From Crystallibacter degradans (lineage in GTDB: Bacteria; Actinomycetota; Actinomycetes; Actinomycetales; Micrococcaceae), in assembly GCF_012952295.1 (NCBI RefSeq), contig NZ_JABBCH010000006.1:186001-250000 (forward strand): DNA of 64,000 bases, in the 5' to 3' direction. The notes beneath the pieces were generated by a model, which saw only the letters and a list, made by a program, of their open reading frames with translations, searched no databases and was not told where the DNA came from. How positions within the stretch are numbered: the first letter of the stretch is position 1; each line of letters starts with the position of its first letter. Below, one piece after another: positions 1 through 8,728 of the stretch. The translations under genes were made by a program, and so were the position numbers.

Positions 1-1
1 G

Positions 2-229
2 TACCAGATTCTGCGTGACGCCGGTGTGAACTTCCGTCTGGCCAGCCAGCGCATCGGCGCCATGGTGGCGGATGCCCGGCAGGCCGGCCTGCTTGACGTC
101 GAGACAGGCTCCGCACTGGTCACCATGGAGCGCACCGCGGTGGATGACACCGGGCGAAATGTCGAAACCGGGCATCATGTCTACCGCGCCGATTCGTACA
201 GCTTCGAGATGACCCTGGTCCAGCGCTGA
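2..229 (+). CDS. GntR-family regulator, C-terminal end (UTRA domain)
   Basis: Only the last 75 residues are in the window; the gene begins upstream. The tail ends in a pattern typical of the UTRA effector-binding domain of HutC/GntR regulators: a strand with an acidic-Gly pair, then VYRADSYSFEMTLVQR and stop. UTRA domains sense small metabolites and control the N-terminal winged helix. It lies 80 bp upstream of iolB in the same direction, so a role in controlling inositol genes is a reasonable inference, but its DNA-binding half cannot be seen. Confidence 0.7.
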   Translation, partial: YQILRDAGVNFRLASQRIGAMVADARQAGLLDVETGSALVTMERTAVDDTGRNVETGHHVYRADSYSFEMTLVQR

Positions 230-309
230 CCCAGGACAGGCGGCAACTCGCCTCACCAACTTCCGTTCTACAGACCGACTTCGATCCCTCAACGAAAGGC
301 CGCACAGTC

Positions 310-1212
310 ATGCCCGAATCTACGCAATGGGTATACCCGCTCGGAACCGCCGTCGACGGCGCCTGGCAGGTCTCGCTCGGCGCCGCCGACAGCCCCACCC
401 AGGTGGACGGCTGGGCACACACCGGCATCAAGATCGCTCGGCTCGCCCCCGGCGAGGCCGTAAAACTGGCGGCGGATGCCGAGGAACGCCTCGTGATCCC
501 GCTCGAAGGCTCCTTCACCGTGACCATCGACGGCCTTGACTACGCACTCCGCGGGCGAGGATCCGTCTTCGCTGGCCCGTCCGATGTGCTCTACACGGGG
601 ATCGAAACCGCCGTCACCATCTCCTCGTCCGACGGCGGACGGGTGGCCGTTGCCCTGGCGCCCGCAAAGGCCAGCTACCCGGTGCGCCTGATCAAAGCCG
701 AAGATACTCCGGTGGAACTGCGCGGCTCCGGGATCTGCTCCCGCCAAGTGCACAACTTCGGCACCCCCGCGGCATTGGAAGCGGACCGCTTTATCGTGTG
801 CGAGGTTATTACGCCGGCAGGCAACTGGTCGTCATATCCCCCGCACAAGCATGATGAGGAGAAGGACGGCGAGACCAGCCTTGAGGAGATCTACTACTTT
901 GAGACCCGGCCAGCCAAGGACGCGCTGGCTCCTGCCGAGGCGGACGCCATCGGGTATGCCCGGGTCTATGCCTCGGATGATCGGCCGATCGATGTCAATG
1001 CCGAAGTCCGCACCGGCGACGTGGTCCTGGTCCCTTACGGCTGGCACGGACCGGCCATGGCCGCCCCGGGCTACGACCTGTATTACCTGAACGTGATGGC
1101 CGGCCCCGGCCGCGTCCGGGAATGGCTGATCAGCGACGACCCGCACCACGGCTGGATCCGCCAGACCTGGGAGGGCCAGCAGATGGATCCCCGGCTGCCC
1201 TTTACCGCCTGA
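310..1212 (+). CDS. iolB: 5-deoxy-glucuronate isomerase
   Basis: IolB converts 5-deoxy-D-glucuronate to 2-deoxy-5-keto-D-gluconate, the ring-opened step of myo-inositol breakdown. The 300-residue length fits the family. A bicupin protein; the second cupin shows the metal-binding block PPHKHDEEKDG (His179, His181) and later VPYGWHGP. The start follows an AACGAAAGGCCG stretch acting as ribosome binding site. It is transcribed apart from the minus-strand iol operon, between a GntR regulator tail and a LacI regulator. Assignment is firm by family similarity. Confidence 0.93.
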   Translation: MPESTQWVYPLGTAVDGAWQVSLGAADSPTQVDGWAHTGIKIARLAPGEAVKLAADAEERLVIPLEGSFTVTIDGLDYALRGRGSVFAGPSDVLYTGIETAVTISSSDGGRVAVALAPAKASYPVRLIKAEDTPVELRGSGICSRQVHNFGTPAALEADRFIVCEVITPAGNWSSYPPHKHDEEKDGETSLEEIYYFETRPAKDALAPAEADAIGYARVYASDDRPIDVNAEVRTGDVVLVPYGWHGPAMAAPGYDLYYLNVMAGPGRVREWLISDDPHHGWIRQTWEGQQMDPRLPFTA

Positions 1213-1262
1213 CCACTCCAGGAGCAGCACACGCAAACCCCGGGGTTATCCGGCCGGCCTGC

Positions 1263-2288
1263 CTACAGTCCGGCCGGAATATTGTGCGGGGTGACGACGT
1301 CGATCTTTGACGCCTCGGGCACCGGGTCCATGGGCAGAGCACCATAATGGCGCATCAGAACGCGGCAGCATCGGTTGACGTCCTGGCGCAGGTCATGGTG
1401 CAGCAACGCGCTGATCCTGCCTTCGCGCAGCAGGCGGACGTTGTCCGGATTCAGGTCGTGCCCGATGAAGACAGCCAGCTCCCGGCCGGCCTCCGCGAAG
1501 GCCGCCAGCAATCCGGCATTCCCGCCGCCGATGGAATAAACCGCGGCCACTCCGGGATCCTCTGCGAGTGCGTGCGCCATGATCTCCTGTGCGTTGCCGT
1601 CCAGCCCGTTCGAGCCGGCCAGATAATGAACGGGACGATGCGGCTCCAGCCTGCGCATCGCGGCCCGGAATCCCATTTCCCGTTCTTCTTCGCCACGGAA
1701 CGCGTCGCTGCTGACTGTCACGGTGACGCTCCCGGGCCGCCCGCCCAGCCATTGCGAGACCAGGTAGGCCGCCGTTGCCCCGGCCGCCCTGTTGTCGATT
1801 CCGACATACGCCAGCCGCCGGCTCACCGGTACGTCTGTCGCCAGTGTGACCACCGGAATGCCTTTGGCATGCAAACGTTCGACGGCGGCAGCCACCTCCG
1901 GCACGTCCGGCGCCTTGAGCACTACCCCATGGCTGCCGTGGGCGGCAATCCGGTCCAACTGATCCACGCAGCCTGCTGGTGTCCAGTTCTCGTTCAGGTG
2001 GAAGCGGGCGCGGAACACCGCCGGGCGCAGTAGCGGCAACTCGTTTACCAGCGCCCTCCGCACAGCGGTGTTGAACCGCGCAGGAGCATCTGCGACGACG
2101 TCAATCAGGAAGCGGCGTCCGGTCAGCTCCAACTGGTGGCGCTGCGCCTCGAGTTCCTGAATGGCACGCTGCACCTGTCCAGCCGTAACCGCTCGGACGC
2201 CGGGGCGGTCATGCAGCACCCGGTCCACCGTGGCGTCGCTGACCCCCGCCTGCCGGGCGATCTCCCGCACAGTGAACCGATGCGCCAT
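1263..2288 (-). CDS. LacI-family transcriptional regulator
   Basis: A 341-residue regulator. Residues about 5-25 form the LacI helix-turn-helix (TVREIARQAGVSDATVDRVL), followed by a periplasmic-binding-protein-like sugar-sensing domain with the usual VTLATDVP and VAAVYSIGGGN strands. LacI proteins of this type usually bind sugars or polyols. It is divergent from the PhyH/Gfo-Idh/SDR genes and convergent with iolB, so it probably controls the dioxygenase branch or the inositol genes. Which ligand it senses cannot be told from sequence. Confidence 0.88.
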   Translation of the reverse strand: MAHRFTVREIARQAGVSDATVDRVLHDRPGVRAVTAGQVQRAIQELEAQRHQLELTGRRFLIDVVADAPARFNTAVRRALVNELPLLRPAVFRARFHLNENWTPAGCVDQLDRIAAHGSHGVVLKAPDVPEVAAAVERLHAKGIPVVTLATDVPVSRRLAYVGIDNRAAGATAAYLVSQWLGGRPGSVTVTVSSDAFRGEEEREMGFRAAMRRLEPHRPVHYLAGSNGLDGNAQEIMAHALAEDPGVAAVYSIGGGNAGLLAAFAEAGRELAVFIGHDLNPDNVRLLREGRISALLHHDLRQDVNRCCRVLMRHYGALPMDPVPEASKIDVVTPHNIPAGL

Positions 2289-2456
2289 GCTGCCTCCTGT
2301 TTGAGGTCGAGGTGAGGGGTTCCTGAGGCAATCGACGATCGCTGGGCCAGCATTTCAGGAAGGAGAGTGCCATGGCAAGGGCCGAAGCTTGATGGCTTTC
2401 TGAGGTACTTGCCCATTGCCGCGGAGGTTGCTGGGGCAGAAGACTGGTGTAAGAGC

Positions 2457-2472
2457 AGCTGCCCCGGCAGCT
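2457..2472. promoter_or_regulatory. Palindrome in divergent LacI/PhyH promoter region
   Basis: AGCTGCC and GGCAGCT face each other across 2 bp in the 279-bp gap between the LacI gene and the PhyH gene. LacI regulators usually bind such short palindromes, so this is a candidate operator. No second copy was found nearby, which keeps confidence low. Confidence 0.3.
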
Positions 2473-2567
2473 CGCAGCACGAGACATCTATCTATTTCCT
2501 GGCTTTGCCGACCATCTGCATCCGCAGGTGGATTCCATCCATTCAGCACCCCAGCAAAGGAGTTGCC

Positions 2568-3773
2568 ATGTCCATCACCGCTCGGGCCAGCACCGCAAGC
2601 ATGAGCGCCGGTGTCCAGTGGTTCCACTCGGACGCCTGCCGCCTGGAGGACTTCGTCCGTACAGTCTCCGTCGAGACACGCCTCGAGGACTACCCCTTCG
2701 CCCATCGTGTGGAACGAAACGTCCTCATCTACGGCCCGGAGCTGCAACAGCGGGCCGAGGACCCGGCGGGGCGCCGAGATATCCAGGCCGAGTTGGTCCG
2801 CGCCCTGACCGACGGGCCCGGCATCGTCGTCTTCAAGGAGGCCTTCGCCGATACCGCCGTCGTCGATCGAGCCACCGCGGCCTTCATCCGGCTGATCGAA
2901 GCACAGAAAGCGGCGGGGACTGCGGCGGGAGACCACTTCGCCAAGCCCGGGGCGAACGATCGGGTCTGGGGCGCCTTGGACAAGCTTGCCGTTGCGGAAC
3001 CTGAAGTCTTTGCCGACTATTACGGCAACGACATCCTGGCCTTGGTCTCCGAAGCTTGGCTCGGCCCGAACTATCAAGTCACGTCACAGGTCAACGTGGT
3101 AAACCCCGGCGGCGCCGCTCAGACCGCGCACCGCGACTATCATCTGGGCTTCATGGGGCTGGAGGAAGCCCAGACCTACCCAGCACACATCCACCGGCTC
3201 TCCCCCGCGCTGACCCTGCAGGGTGCCGTAGCGCACTGCGACATGCCGATCGAATCCGGGCCCACCCTCTACCTGCCGCATTCACACAAATATCCCGCGG
3301 GCTATGTGGCGTTCCACCGGCCCGAGTTCACCGACTACTTCGAACAGAACTTTGTCCAGCTGCCCCTGGCAAAGGGTGACGCCGCATTCTTCAACCCCGC
3401 GCTATTCCACGGGGCCGGGCACAACCGCAGCGCCGACATCCGCCGCATGGCCAACCTGCTCCAGGTCTCGTCCGCTTTCGGCCGCGCCATGGAAACCGTG
3501 GACCGGACCAGCATGTGCAAGGCGCTCTACCCGATCATGCAGGAACACCGCGCCGCTGGATCCTCGGAGCGTTCGGTGCGCAACGTCGTGGCCGCGTCCG
3601 CCGAGGGATATGCCTTCCCCACCAATCTTGACCGGGACCAGCCGGTCGGCGGCATCGCCCCGGAGAGCCAGGCCGGGCTAGTGCTGCGCGCCCTGAAAAC
3701 CGGTTTGGACCAGGCGGCCTTCGAAGCGGAACTGGATGCCCAGCAGCAGCGCCGTCGGACGCAGGTGGGCTGA
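2568..3773 (+). CDS. Phytanoyl-CoA dioxygenase (PhyH) family protein
   Basis: A predicted Fe(II)/2-oxoglutarate dioxygenase of 401 residues. The metal triad is visible: HRD (His188, Asp190) and a distal His281 in ALFHGAGHN, with a downstream Arg in the ADIRRM block that could bind 2-oxoglutarate. The ATG at 2568 is preceded by AAAGGAG; an upstream in-frame ATG at 2367 has no such site. It starts a run with a Gfo/Idh/MocA dehydrogenase and an SDR, so it may hydroxylate or demethylate an inositol derivative before the dehydrogenases act. The substrate is unknown. Confidence 0.85.
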   Translation: MSITARASTASMSAGVQWFHSDACRLEDFVRTVSVETRLEDYPFAHRVERNVLIYGPELQQRAEDPAGRRDIQAELVRALTDGPGIVVFKEAFADTAVVDRATAAFIRLIEAQKAAGTAAGDHFAKPGANDRVWGALDKLAVAEPEVFADYYGNDILALVSEAWLGPNYQVTSQVNVVNPGGAAQTAHRDYHLGFMGLEEAQTYPAHIHRLSPALTLQGAVAHCDMPIESGPTLYLPHSHKYPAGYVAFHRPEFTDYFEQNFVQLPLAKGDAAFFNPALFHGAGHNRSADIRRMANLLQVSSAFGRAMETVDRTSMCKALYPIMQEHRAAGSSERSVRNVVAASAEGYAFPTNLDRDQPVGGIAPESQAGLVLRALKTGLDQAAFEAELDAQQQRRRTQVG

Positions 3774-3774
3774 C

Positions 3775-4848
3775 GTGGCATCGCACACCGGCGCTGGCCG
3801 TCCGCTCCGGTTGGGCCTGATCGGGTCCGGCCGGATCGGCGCGGTCCACGCCGCCAGTCTGGCCGCGCATCCCGGGGTGGACTTCGCTTGGGTGGCCGAC
3901 CCCTTTATCGAAAGTGCGCGCGGACTGGCGGCGATGTACGGAGCGACCGCCACGGAATCTGTCGAGCAGGTTCTGGAGGACAGAAGCGTGGACGGCGTCA
4001 TCCTTTGCTCGCCGACCCCCACCCACGTGGACCTGATCCTGGCCGCAGCCGAACGGGACGTGGCGGTGCTCTGTGAGAAGCCGGTGGACCTGGACCTTGA
4101 GCGCGCCCGGTCCTGCCAGCGCGCGGTGGCTGGGGCGGCGCGGCCGATCATGATTGGCTTCAACCGCAGGTTCGACCCATCCTTTGCGGCTGTCCGGCGG
4201 CGGGTGGATGCGGGCGAGATCGGTCGGCTGGAGCAACTCGCCATCACCTGTCGCGACCCGGAGCCGGCGCCCGAGGCTTACATCCGCACCTCCGGCGGCA
4301 TCTTCCGCGATATGACCATCCACGATTTCGACATGGCGCGGTTCTTCCTCCCAGACATTGTCCAAGTCAGTGCACACGGCTCAAACCTGTTCAACGGCTA
4401 CATCCGCGACGCGGGAGACTATGACTCCGCCGTCGTTGTCCTGATCGGTGCCGGCGGCGAGCAGGTCACCATCACGAACTCCCGGCACAGCGCGTACGGC
4501 TACGACCAGCGGTTGGAAGCGTTCGGCGCCGGCGGGATGCTCAGCGCGGAGAACTTTCGGCCGACGTCGGTGCGAAGTTACTCGTCCGCCGGCACTGAGC
4601 AAGCCGATGCGTACGAGCCGTTTTTTCTCGAACGTTATGCCGCCGCATACCGCGCCGAGCTGGAGCACTTCCTGCGCTGCATACGGGAGGATGAGTCGGC
4701 CACCCCTGGAATAGGCGACGGGGTTGCCGCCCTCGAACTGGCCGAGGCAGCTGCCCATTCAGCGGTGACCGGCAGGACAGTAGCCGTGGGCGGGGCTGCC
4801 GCAGTTGGTCCTGCTGCCGCCACAAGAGCAACCGAATCAAGAGGATAA
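3775..4848 (+). CDS. Gfo/Idh/MocA-family oxidoreductase (inositol dehydrogenase-like)
   Basis: NAD(P)-dependent sugar or cyclitol dehydrogenase of 357 residues. An N-terminal Rossmann fold carries LGLIGSGRIG, then the family motif CEKPVDLD, with FRDMTIHDFDMARF containing the catalytic HDFD-type residues. I chose the GTG at 3775, one base after the upstream stop; an ATG at 3736 would overlap the PhyH gene by 38 bp. It resembles inositol 2-dehydrogenases and is one of two such genes here (the other at 8729-9742). Probably co-transcribed with PhyH and the SDR. Confidence 0.85.
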   Translation: MASHTGAGRPLRLGLIGSGRIGAVHAASLAAHPGVDFAWVADPFIESARGLAAMYGATATESVEQVLEDRSVDGVILCSPTPTHVDLILAAAERDVAVLCEKPVDLDLERARSCQRAVAGAARPIMIGFNRRFDPSFAAVRRRVDAGEIGRLEQLAITCRDPEPAPEAYIRTSGGIFRDMTIHDFDMARFFLPDIVQVSAHGSNLFNGYIRDAGDYDSAVVVLIGAGGEQVTITNSRHSAYGYDQRLEAFGAGGMLSAENFRPTSVRSYSSAGTEQADAYEPFFLERYAAAYRAELEHFLRCIREDESATPGIGDGVAALELAEAAAHSAVTGRTVAVGGAAAVGPAAATRATESRG

Positions 4849-4853
4849 CAGTA

Positions 4854-5642
4854 GTGGGATTTGATGGCTTGATGAGGAACAAGGTCCTGCTGGTCAGCGG
4901 GGGGACGCAGGGACTCGGTGCGGGCATTGCCATGGCCGCCGCGGAGCAGGGCGCCGAGGCGGTCGCCGTCGTCGGTCGCAACACGGAAAACGGAAGGGAA
5001 GCCGTTAAACGGATTGAAGCGGCCGGGACGCAGGCAATGTTCATCAAGGCCGATCTGTCCAAAATGCCGCAGGTAGGCACAGTGGTGGAGACCGCCGTCA
5101 AGCGTCTCGGCCGGGTCGATGCACTGGTGAACGCCGCGGGCCTCACCACCCGCGGGACCATGCTGGACACCACCGAGGAGCTCTTCGACGCACACGTGGC
5201 AGTGAACCTAAAGGCGCCATTCTTCCTCATGCAGCAGGTCATCGCGCATCTACGCGAACGCGGGACGTCTGGCAACATCGCCAACATCATCACGATGAGT
5301 TCCCACGGCGGCCAGCCCTATTTGGCGCCCTATGCCGCGACGAAGGCGGGCCTGGCCGGGCTGACCAGGAATGCCGCGCACGCGCACCGCTGCGATCGTA
5401 TCCGGATCAACGGGATCAACATCGGTTGGACTGCTACGGAGGGCGAAGACGCGATCCAGCGCCGCTTCCACAACGCCGGCGATGACTGGCTGGAGAAGGC
5501 TAACGCCTCGCAGCCGATGGGCAAACTGGGGCAGGTGGACGAGATCGCCGACTTCGTGGTGTTCCTGTTGTCCGAGCGCTCCGGCGTAGTCACCGGCTCA
5601 GTGGTCGACTGGGACCAGACCGTCCCCGGTGCGTATGACTGA
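4854..5642 (+). CDS. SDR-family oxidoreductase
   Basis: Classical short-chain dehydrogenase of 262 residues. The nucleotide-binding GGTQGLGAG lies near residue 16, NAAG near residue 90, Ser149/150, Tyr160 and Lys164 (YAATK) form the catalytic set. It starts with GTG after an AAGAGGAT site overlapping the end of the upstream gene, so translation is likely coupled. By position it acts on the product of the PhyH or Gfo/Idh enzyme, perhaps an inosose or other polyol. Exact substrate unknown. Confidence 0.88.
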   Translation: MGFDGLMRNKVLLVSGGTQGLGAGIAMAAAEQGAEAVAVVGRNTENGREAVKRIEAAGTQAMFIKADLSKMPQVGTVVETAVKRLGRVDALVNAAGLTTRGTMLDTTEELFDAHVAVNLKAPFFLMQQVIAHLRERGTSGNIANIITMSSHGGQPYLAPYAATKAGLAGLTRNAAHAHRCDRIRINGINIGWTATEGEDAIQRRFHNAGDDWLEKANASQPMGKLGQVDEIADFVVFLLSERSGVVTGSVVDWDQTVPGAYD

Positions 5643-5644
5643 GT

Positions 5645-6049
5645 TCAGCGCTTCGGCACGGCCAGTTCTCCGGTGACGTATTGGGCACGCCCAAAGCCGA
5701 AGGACCAGTCGCCCGGCCCGTTCTCCATATAGCCGATGAACACGTCTTCGCTCGCGACGCCAACCTCGGCCAGCGAGTTGTGGATAGCCTCGAACAGGCT
5801 CGTCTTGGCGACGGCGCTCCGGCCTTCCTGGGTGAAGACTTGGATCATGACAACGCCGTGGGACCGTTCAAACCCAAGGCCAGCGTCCTGGGCGACGATC
5901 TGGCCGGGTGGGTGCACGGTCAGGATGTGGAAGTAGTCCCGCTCGGGGATCCCGTACTCCGCCACGACCGCGGTGTGAATAGCTTGGCTGACGGCGTCGA
6001 GCTCCCGCTCGGAACGGCCTTCGACGACATCAATGCGGATCAGCGGCAT
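5645..6049 (-). CDS. Tautomerase family protein
   Basis: A 134-residue protein beginning MPLIRID; Pro2, the N-terminal residue after Met removal, is the general base of 4-oxalocrotonate tautomerase-like enzymes. Length matches the longer Tautomerase_2 type. It converges with the SDR gene with a 2-bp gap. Such enzymes interconvert keto and enol forms, which would fit a keto-inositol or diketone intermediate, but this link is inferred from neighbours only. Confidence 0.8.
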   Translation of the reverse strand: MPLIRIDVVEGRSERELDAVSQAIHTAVVAEYGIPERDYFHILTVHPPGQIVAQDAGLGFERSHGVVMIQVFTQEGRSAVAKTSLFEAIHNSLAEVGVASEDVFIGYMENGPGDWSFGFGRAQYVTGELAVPKR

Positions 6050-6068
6050 GTACGCCTCCTAAATAGTT

Positions 6069-6078
6069 TGTCCTGACA
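6069..6078. promoter_or_regulatory. Putative inositol operator half, TGTCCTGACA
   Basis: This decamer lies 19 bp upstream of the tautomerase start, inside a larger TTTGT...ACAAA inverted repeat. A near copy, TGTCCTGTCA, occurs upstream of iolC at 16266-16275. The shared motif suggests one regulator, perhaps the GntR/UTRA protein. No binding data can be inferred. Confidence 0.35.
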
Positions 6079-6149
6079 TTCTAACAAATATGGTGGACTC
6101 GGTAAAGAGCAAATGGGTCAAGACGCCGTGCCATAGCCAAACATCGACG

Positions 6150-6189
6150 AGGGGCCCGAGCCGGCTTTTCCGCCGTGCCCGGACCCCTC
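6150..6189 (-). terminator. Imperfect hairpin after the MFS gene
   Basis: AGGGGCCCG on one arm pairs with CCGGACCCCT on the other, with GCC/GGC pairs between, about 75 bp after the MFS stop on the minus strand. It probably ends the long iol operon. The stem is interrupted and the U-tract weak. Confidence 0.45.
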
Positions 6190-6264
6190 TTCTTCCGGAC
6201 CAGTCGTGAGGGAAAACCACTCCGTCCAAAAGGACTACGACGGCCGGGGTCAGTGGTGCAGCGC

Positions 6265-7740
6265 TTAGTGCTGGCTGACCAGCACCGAGGTGCCTTCCCG
6301 ACGAAGTGCCGCTGTGTCGCCCACGTGGAATTGCTCTTCCAGCTCTTCCAATGTCTTGCCGCGTGTCTCTGGCAGGTAGGCCTTTACGAAGATCACCGCG
6401 AAGACTCCGACAAATGCGAACATGAAGAAGGTGCCGGAGATCCCCAAGCCCTCGGCGAGGATGGGGAAGCTGAACCCAACGGCGAAGTTGACCATCCAAA
6501 GGATGAAGGCGGTGCTGCCCATGCCGAGGCAGCGGATCCTCAGCGGGAAGATTTCGGAGAGCATCAGCCAGGTCACGGGCGATATCGCGCCCTGTTGGAA
6601 AGCCAGGAAGGTCACCGTCAAGCCCAGGATGACGAAGCCCCGTCCGGTTCCTTCCGGAAGCACCATGGAGAAGACACCGATCAGGGCCAGGGCAATGATG
6701 GTGCCGATCTGGCCGATCATCAGCATCGGCCGACGGCCAACACGGCCCAGTAGCCAAATGCCGACGAAGGTCGCCAGGACCGAGATCACACCGTTGGCGA
6801 TGTTCGCCGTCAGCGCCGCTTGTGTGCCGAAGCCCGACTGCTTCAGGATCTCCGTGCCGTAGTACATGATTGAGTTCACGCCGGTGATCTGCTGGCAGAT
6901 CGCTACGCCCACGCCGATGAAAAAGATCCGGCGCATCCATGGAACGTTCAGGTCCTTGAAAGAGCCCTTCTTTGACTCGTAGTCCTCACGGGCCAAGTGG
7001 CGGACCTCGTCGAATTCCTTCTGCGCAGTCGCTGCGGTGCGAATCCGCTTCAGCACCTCAAAGGCCTCTTCGAAGCTGCCGATCGAGGCCAGCCAGCGTG
7101 GGCTCTCGGGGACACGGAGCATGCCGATCCAGAGTGCGATCGCAGGCAATGTTGCGAGCACCAGCATCCAGCGCCAAATGTGCAACTCCTCGGACCATAC
7201 GTTCCCGAGCACTGCGTTAGTCACGAAGGCCAGCAACTGCCCGGTGACGATCATCAGTTCATTACGCGTAACCATCTGCCCACGCATGTGCGCCGGGGAC
7301 ATCTCCGCCAGGAACACGGGAACCATGGCAGAGGCACCGCCGACGGCCAGACCGAGGACAAAACGGAACGGGACCATGATCTCCACGTTCGGCGCGAAGG
7401 ACACGCCAAGCGTGCCGATGAGGAAGACCCCGGCAAGGGCGATGATCATCCGCCGGCGGCCATAGCGGTCTGCCAGCCGGCCGCCCACGAGTGCACCAAA
7501 GGCTGCGCCGAACAGCAGGGCACTGGTGACCAGTCCTGTGGTGAACGGTGTCAGCCCGAGATCCTGCTCCATGAAGGGCAGGGCGCCGTTGATGACGCCG
7601 GTATCGTAACCGAAGAGCAGTCCACCCAGCGTGCTCACGGCGGTAATGCGCTTGAGCGCCCTGTTGGGCTTGCCCTCGGGGCCTGCCGCACCGGCAGGTC
7701 CGCCGGAAGCAGCTAACTTATGCGAGCTTGCAATGCTCAT
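6265..7740 (-). CDS. MFS sugar transporter, probably myo-inositol (IolT-like)
   Basis: Sugar-porter family major facilitator of about 491 residues with 12 predicted helices. Family signatures seen: FGYDTGVING near helix 1, GGRLADRYGRRR in loop 2-3, RFVLGLAVGGAS, PESPRWL before the central loop, GRVGRRPML in loop 8-9 and PETRGKTLEELE at the end. The ATG at 7740 has a GGAG site; a GTG at 7767 overlapping the previous stop is possible. As last gene of the iol operon it most likely imports inositol by proton symport. Confidence 0.88.
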   Translation of the reverse strand: MSIASSHKLAASGGPAGAAGPEGKPNRALKRITAVSTLGGLLFGYDTGVINGALPFMEQDLGLTPFTTGLVTSALLFGAAFGALVGGRLADRYGRRRMIIALAGVFLIGTLGVSFAPNVEIMVPFRFVLGLAVGGASAMVPVFLAEMSPAHMRGQMVTRNELMIVTGQLLAFVTNAVLGNVWSEELHIWRWMLVLATLPAIALWIGMLRVPESPRWLASIGSFEEAFEVLKRIRTAATAQKEFDEVRHLAREDYESKKGSFKDLNVPWMRRIFFIGVGVAICQQITGVNSIMYYGTEILKQSGFGTQAALTANIANGVISVLATFVGIWLLGRVGRRPMLMIGQIGTIIALALIGVFSMVLPEGTGRGFVILGLTVTFLAFQQGAISPVTWLMLSEIFPLRIRCLGMGSTAFILWMVNFAVGFSFPILAEGLGISGTFFMFAFVGVFAVIFVKAYLPETRGKTLEELEEQFHVGDTAALRREGTSVLVSQH

Positions 7741-7763
7741 GTCTTCTCCGTCGGACTTGCCTG

Positions 7764-8636
7764 TCACTGGAAACCGCCGACGAATTCCTTCATCGTCTGG
7801 AGTTGGTATCGGGATACGTCGATGGCATTCTCGTTCTCGGCGAAGACGCTGGAGACCATCACCGAGTCAGGTCGGTCCAGGAAGCCGTTCTCTGCTAGTC
7901 CACCGAAGAATTCCTGCCAGTCCACGTCGCCGTCGCCGATCTTGAGGTGCTGGTGCACGCGTACCGGGTTGCCCGGCGGGTTGGTGATGTAGCGCAGACC
8001 GTGCGATGCATGGTGGTCCATGGTGTCCGAGACATGGACAACGCGGAGCCGGTCCCCCACCGCCTGCATTATCTCGGCGGGGTCATCCTTCATGTGGAAG
8101 GAGTGGGAGGCGACGTAGACGAAGCCCAGGTTCGGCGAGTTAACGCCGCGGATTACCCTCCAGGCGGCCAGGCCTTCCTCGACAAAGTCGTCAGGATGCG
8201 GATCGATGGCCACATGGACGCCCTCGCGTTCGAAGACGGGTACAAGTTCTTCCATGGACCGGTAGAAAGCGGCCTCGGATTCTTCTGGCTGCTCCGGCCG
8301 TCCGCTGAATTCGGTATTCATCTGTGTCACGCCAAGGTCGACGGCGATCTGCACCGCGCGCTTCCAGTAACGGACCGCAGCCGCACGCAGGTTCTCGTCC
8401 GGAGAGGACCAACGCAGGACCGGCAGCACCGAAGCGATTTCGACGTTGGCCTCGGCACAGGCCTTCTTCAGGTCGGCTACCAAGGCGTCGTCGGCCTTCG
8501 GATGGGTGAAGAAGGGGATAACGTCCTTGTGCGGGGTGAGCTGAATGTACTTGTACCCCAGTTCTGCCGCGAGTTTCGGGAACTCAAGCACAGAGTGGCT
8601 GTGGTGGAACGGAGTTGGATCCAGGGCGATCTTCAT
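7764..8636 (-). CDS. Sugar phosphate isomerase/epimerase (TIM barrel)
   Basis: A 290-residue AP-endonuclease-2-like TIM barrel enzyme of the IolE/IolI/IolH group. Visible are the opening strand MKIALDPTPF, the IDPHPDD metal-site segment and VHVSDTMDHH. The start at 8636 follows AAGGAG; a longer frame to 8723 lacks support. In inositol operons such genes encode inosose isomerases (IolI) or proteins of unclear role (IolH). It sits between iolG and the transporter and is likely co-translated. Confidence 0.85.
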   Translation of the reverse strand: MKIALDPTPFHHSHSVLEFPKLAAELGYKYIQLTPHKDVIPFFTHPKADDALVADLKKACAEANVEIASVLPVLRWSSPDENLRAAAVRYWKRAVQIAVDLGVTQMNTEFSGRPEQPEESEAAFYRSMEELVPVFEREGVHVAIDPHPDDFVEEGLAAWRVIRGVNSPNLGFVYVASHSFHMKDDPAEIMQAVGDRLRVVHVSDTMDHHASHGLRYITNPPGNPVRVHQHLKIGDGDVDWQEFFGGLAENGFLDRPDSVMVSSVFAENENAIDVSRYQLQTMKEFVGGFQ

Positions 8637-8728
8637 CGGTAGCGCTCCTTGTGGATGTGGGGCCGGAGATGACCGGACATGGGCTGGCGGGAGAGACCGA
8701 TGGTTCCAGGCCCCTCCCACCACGGGTT

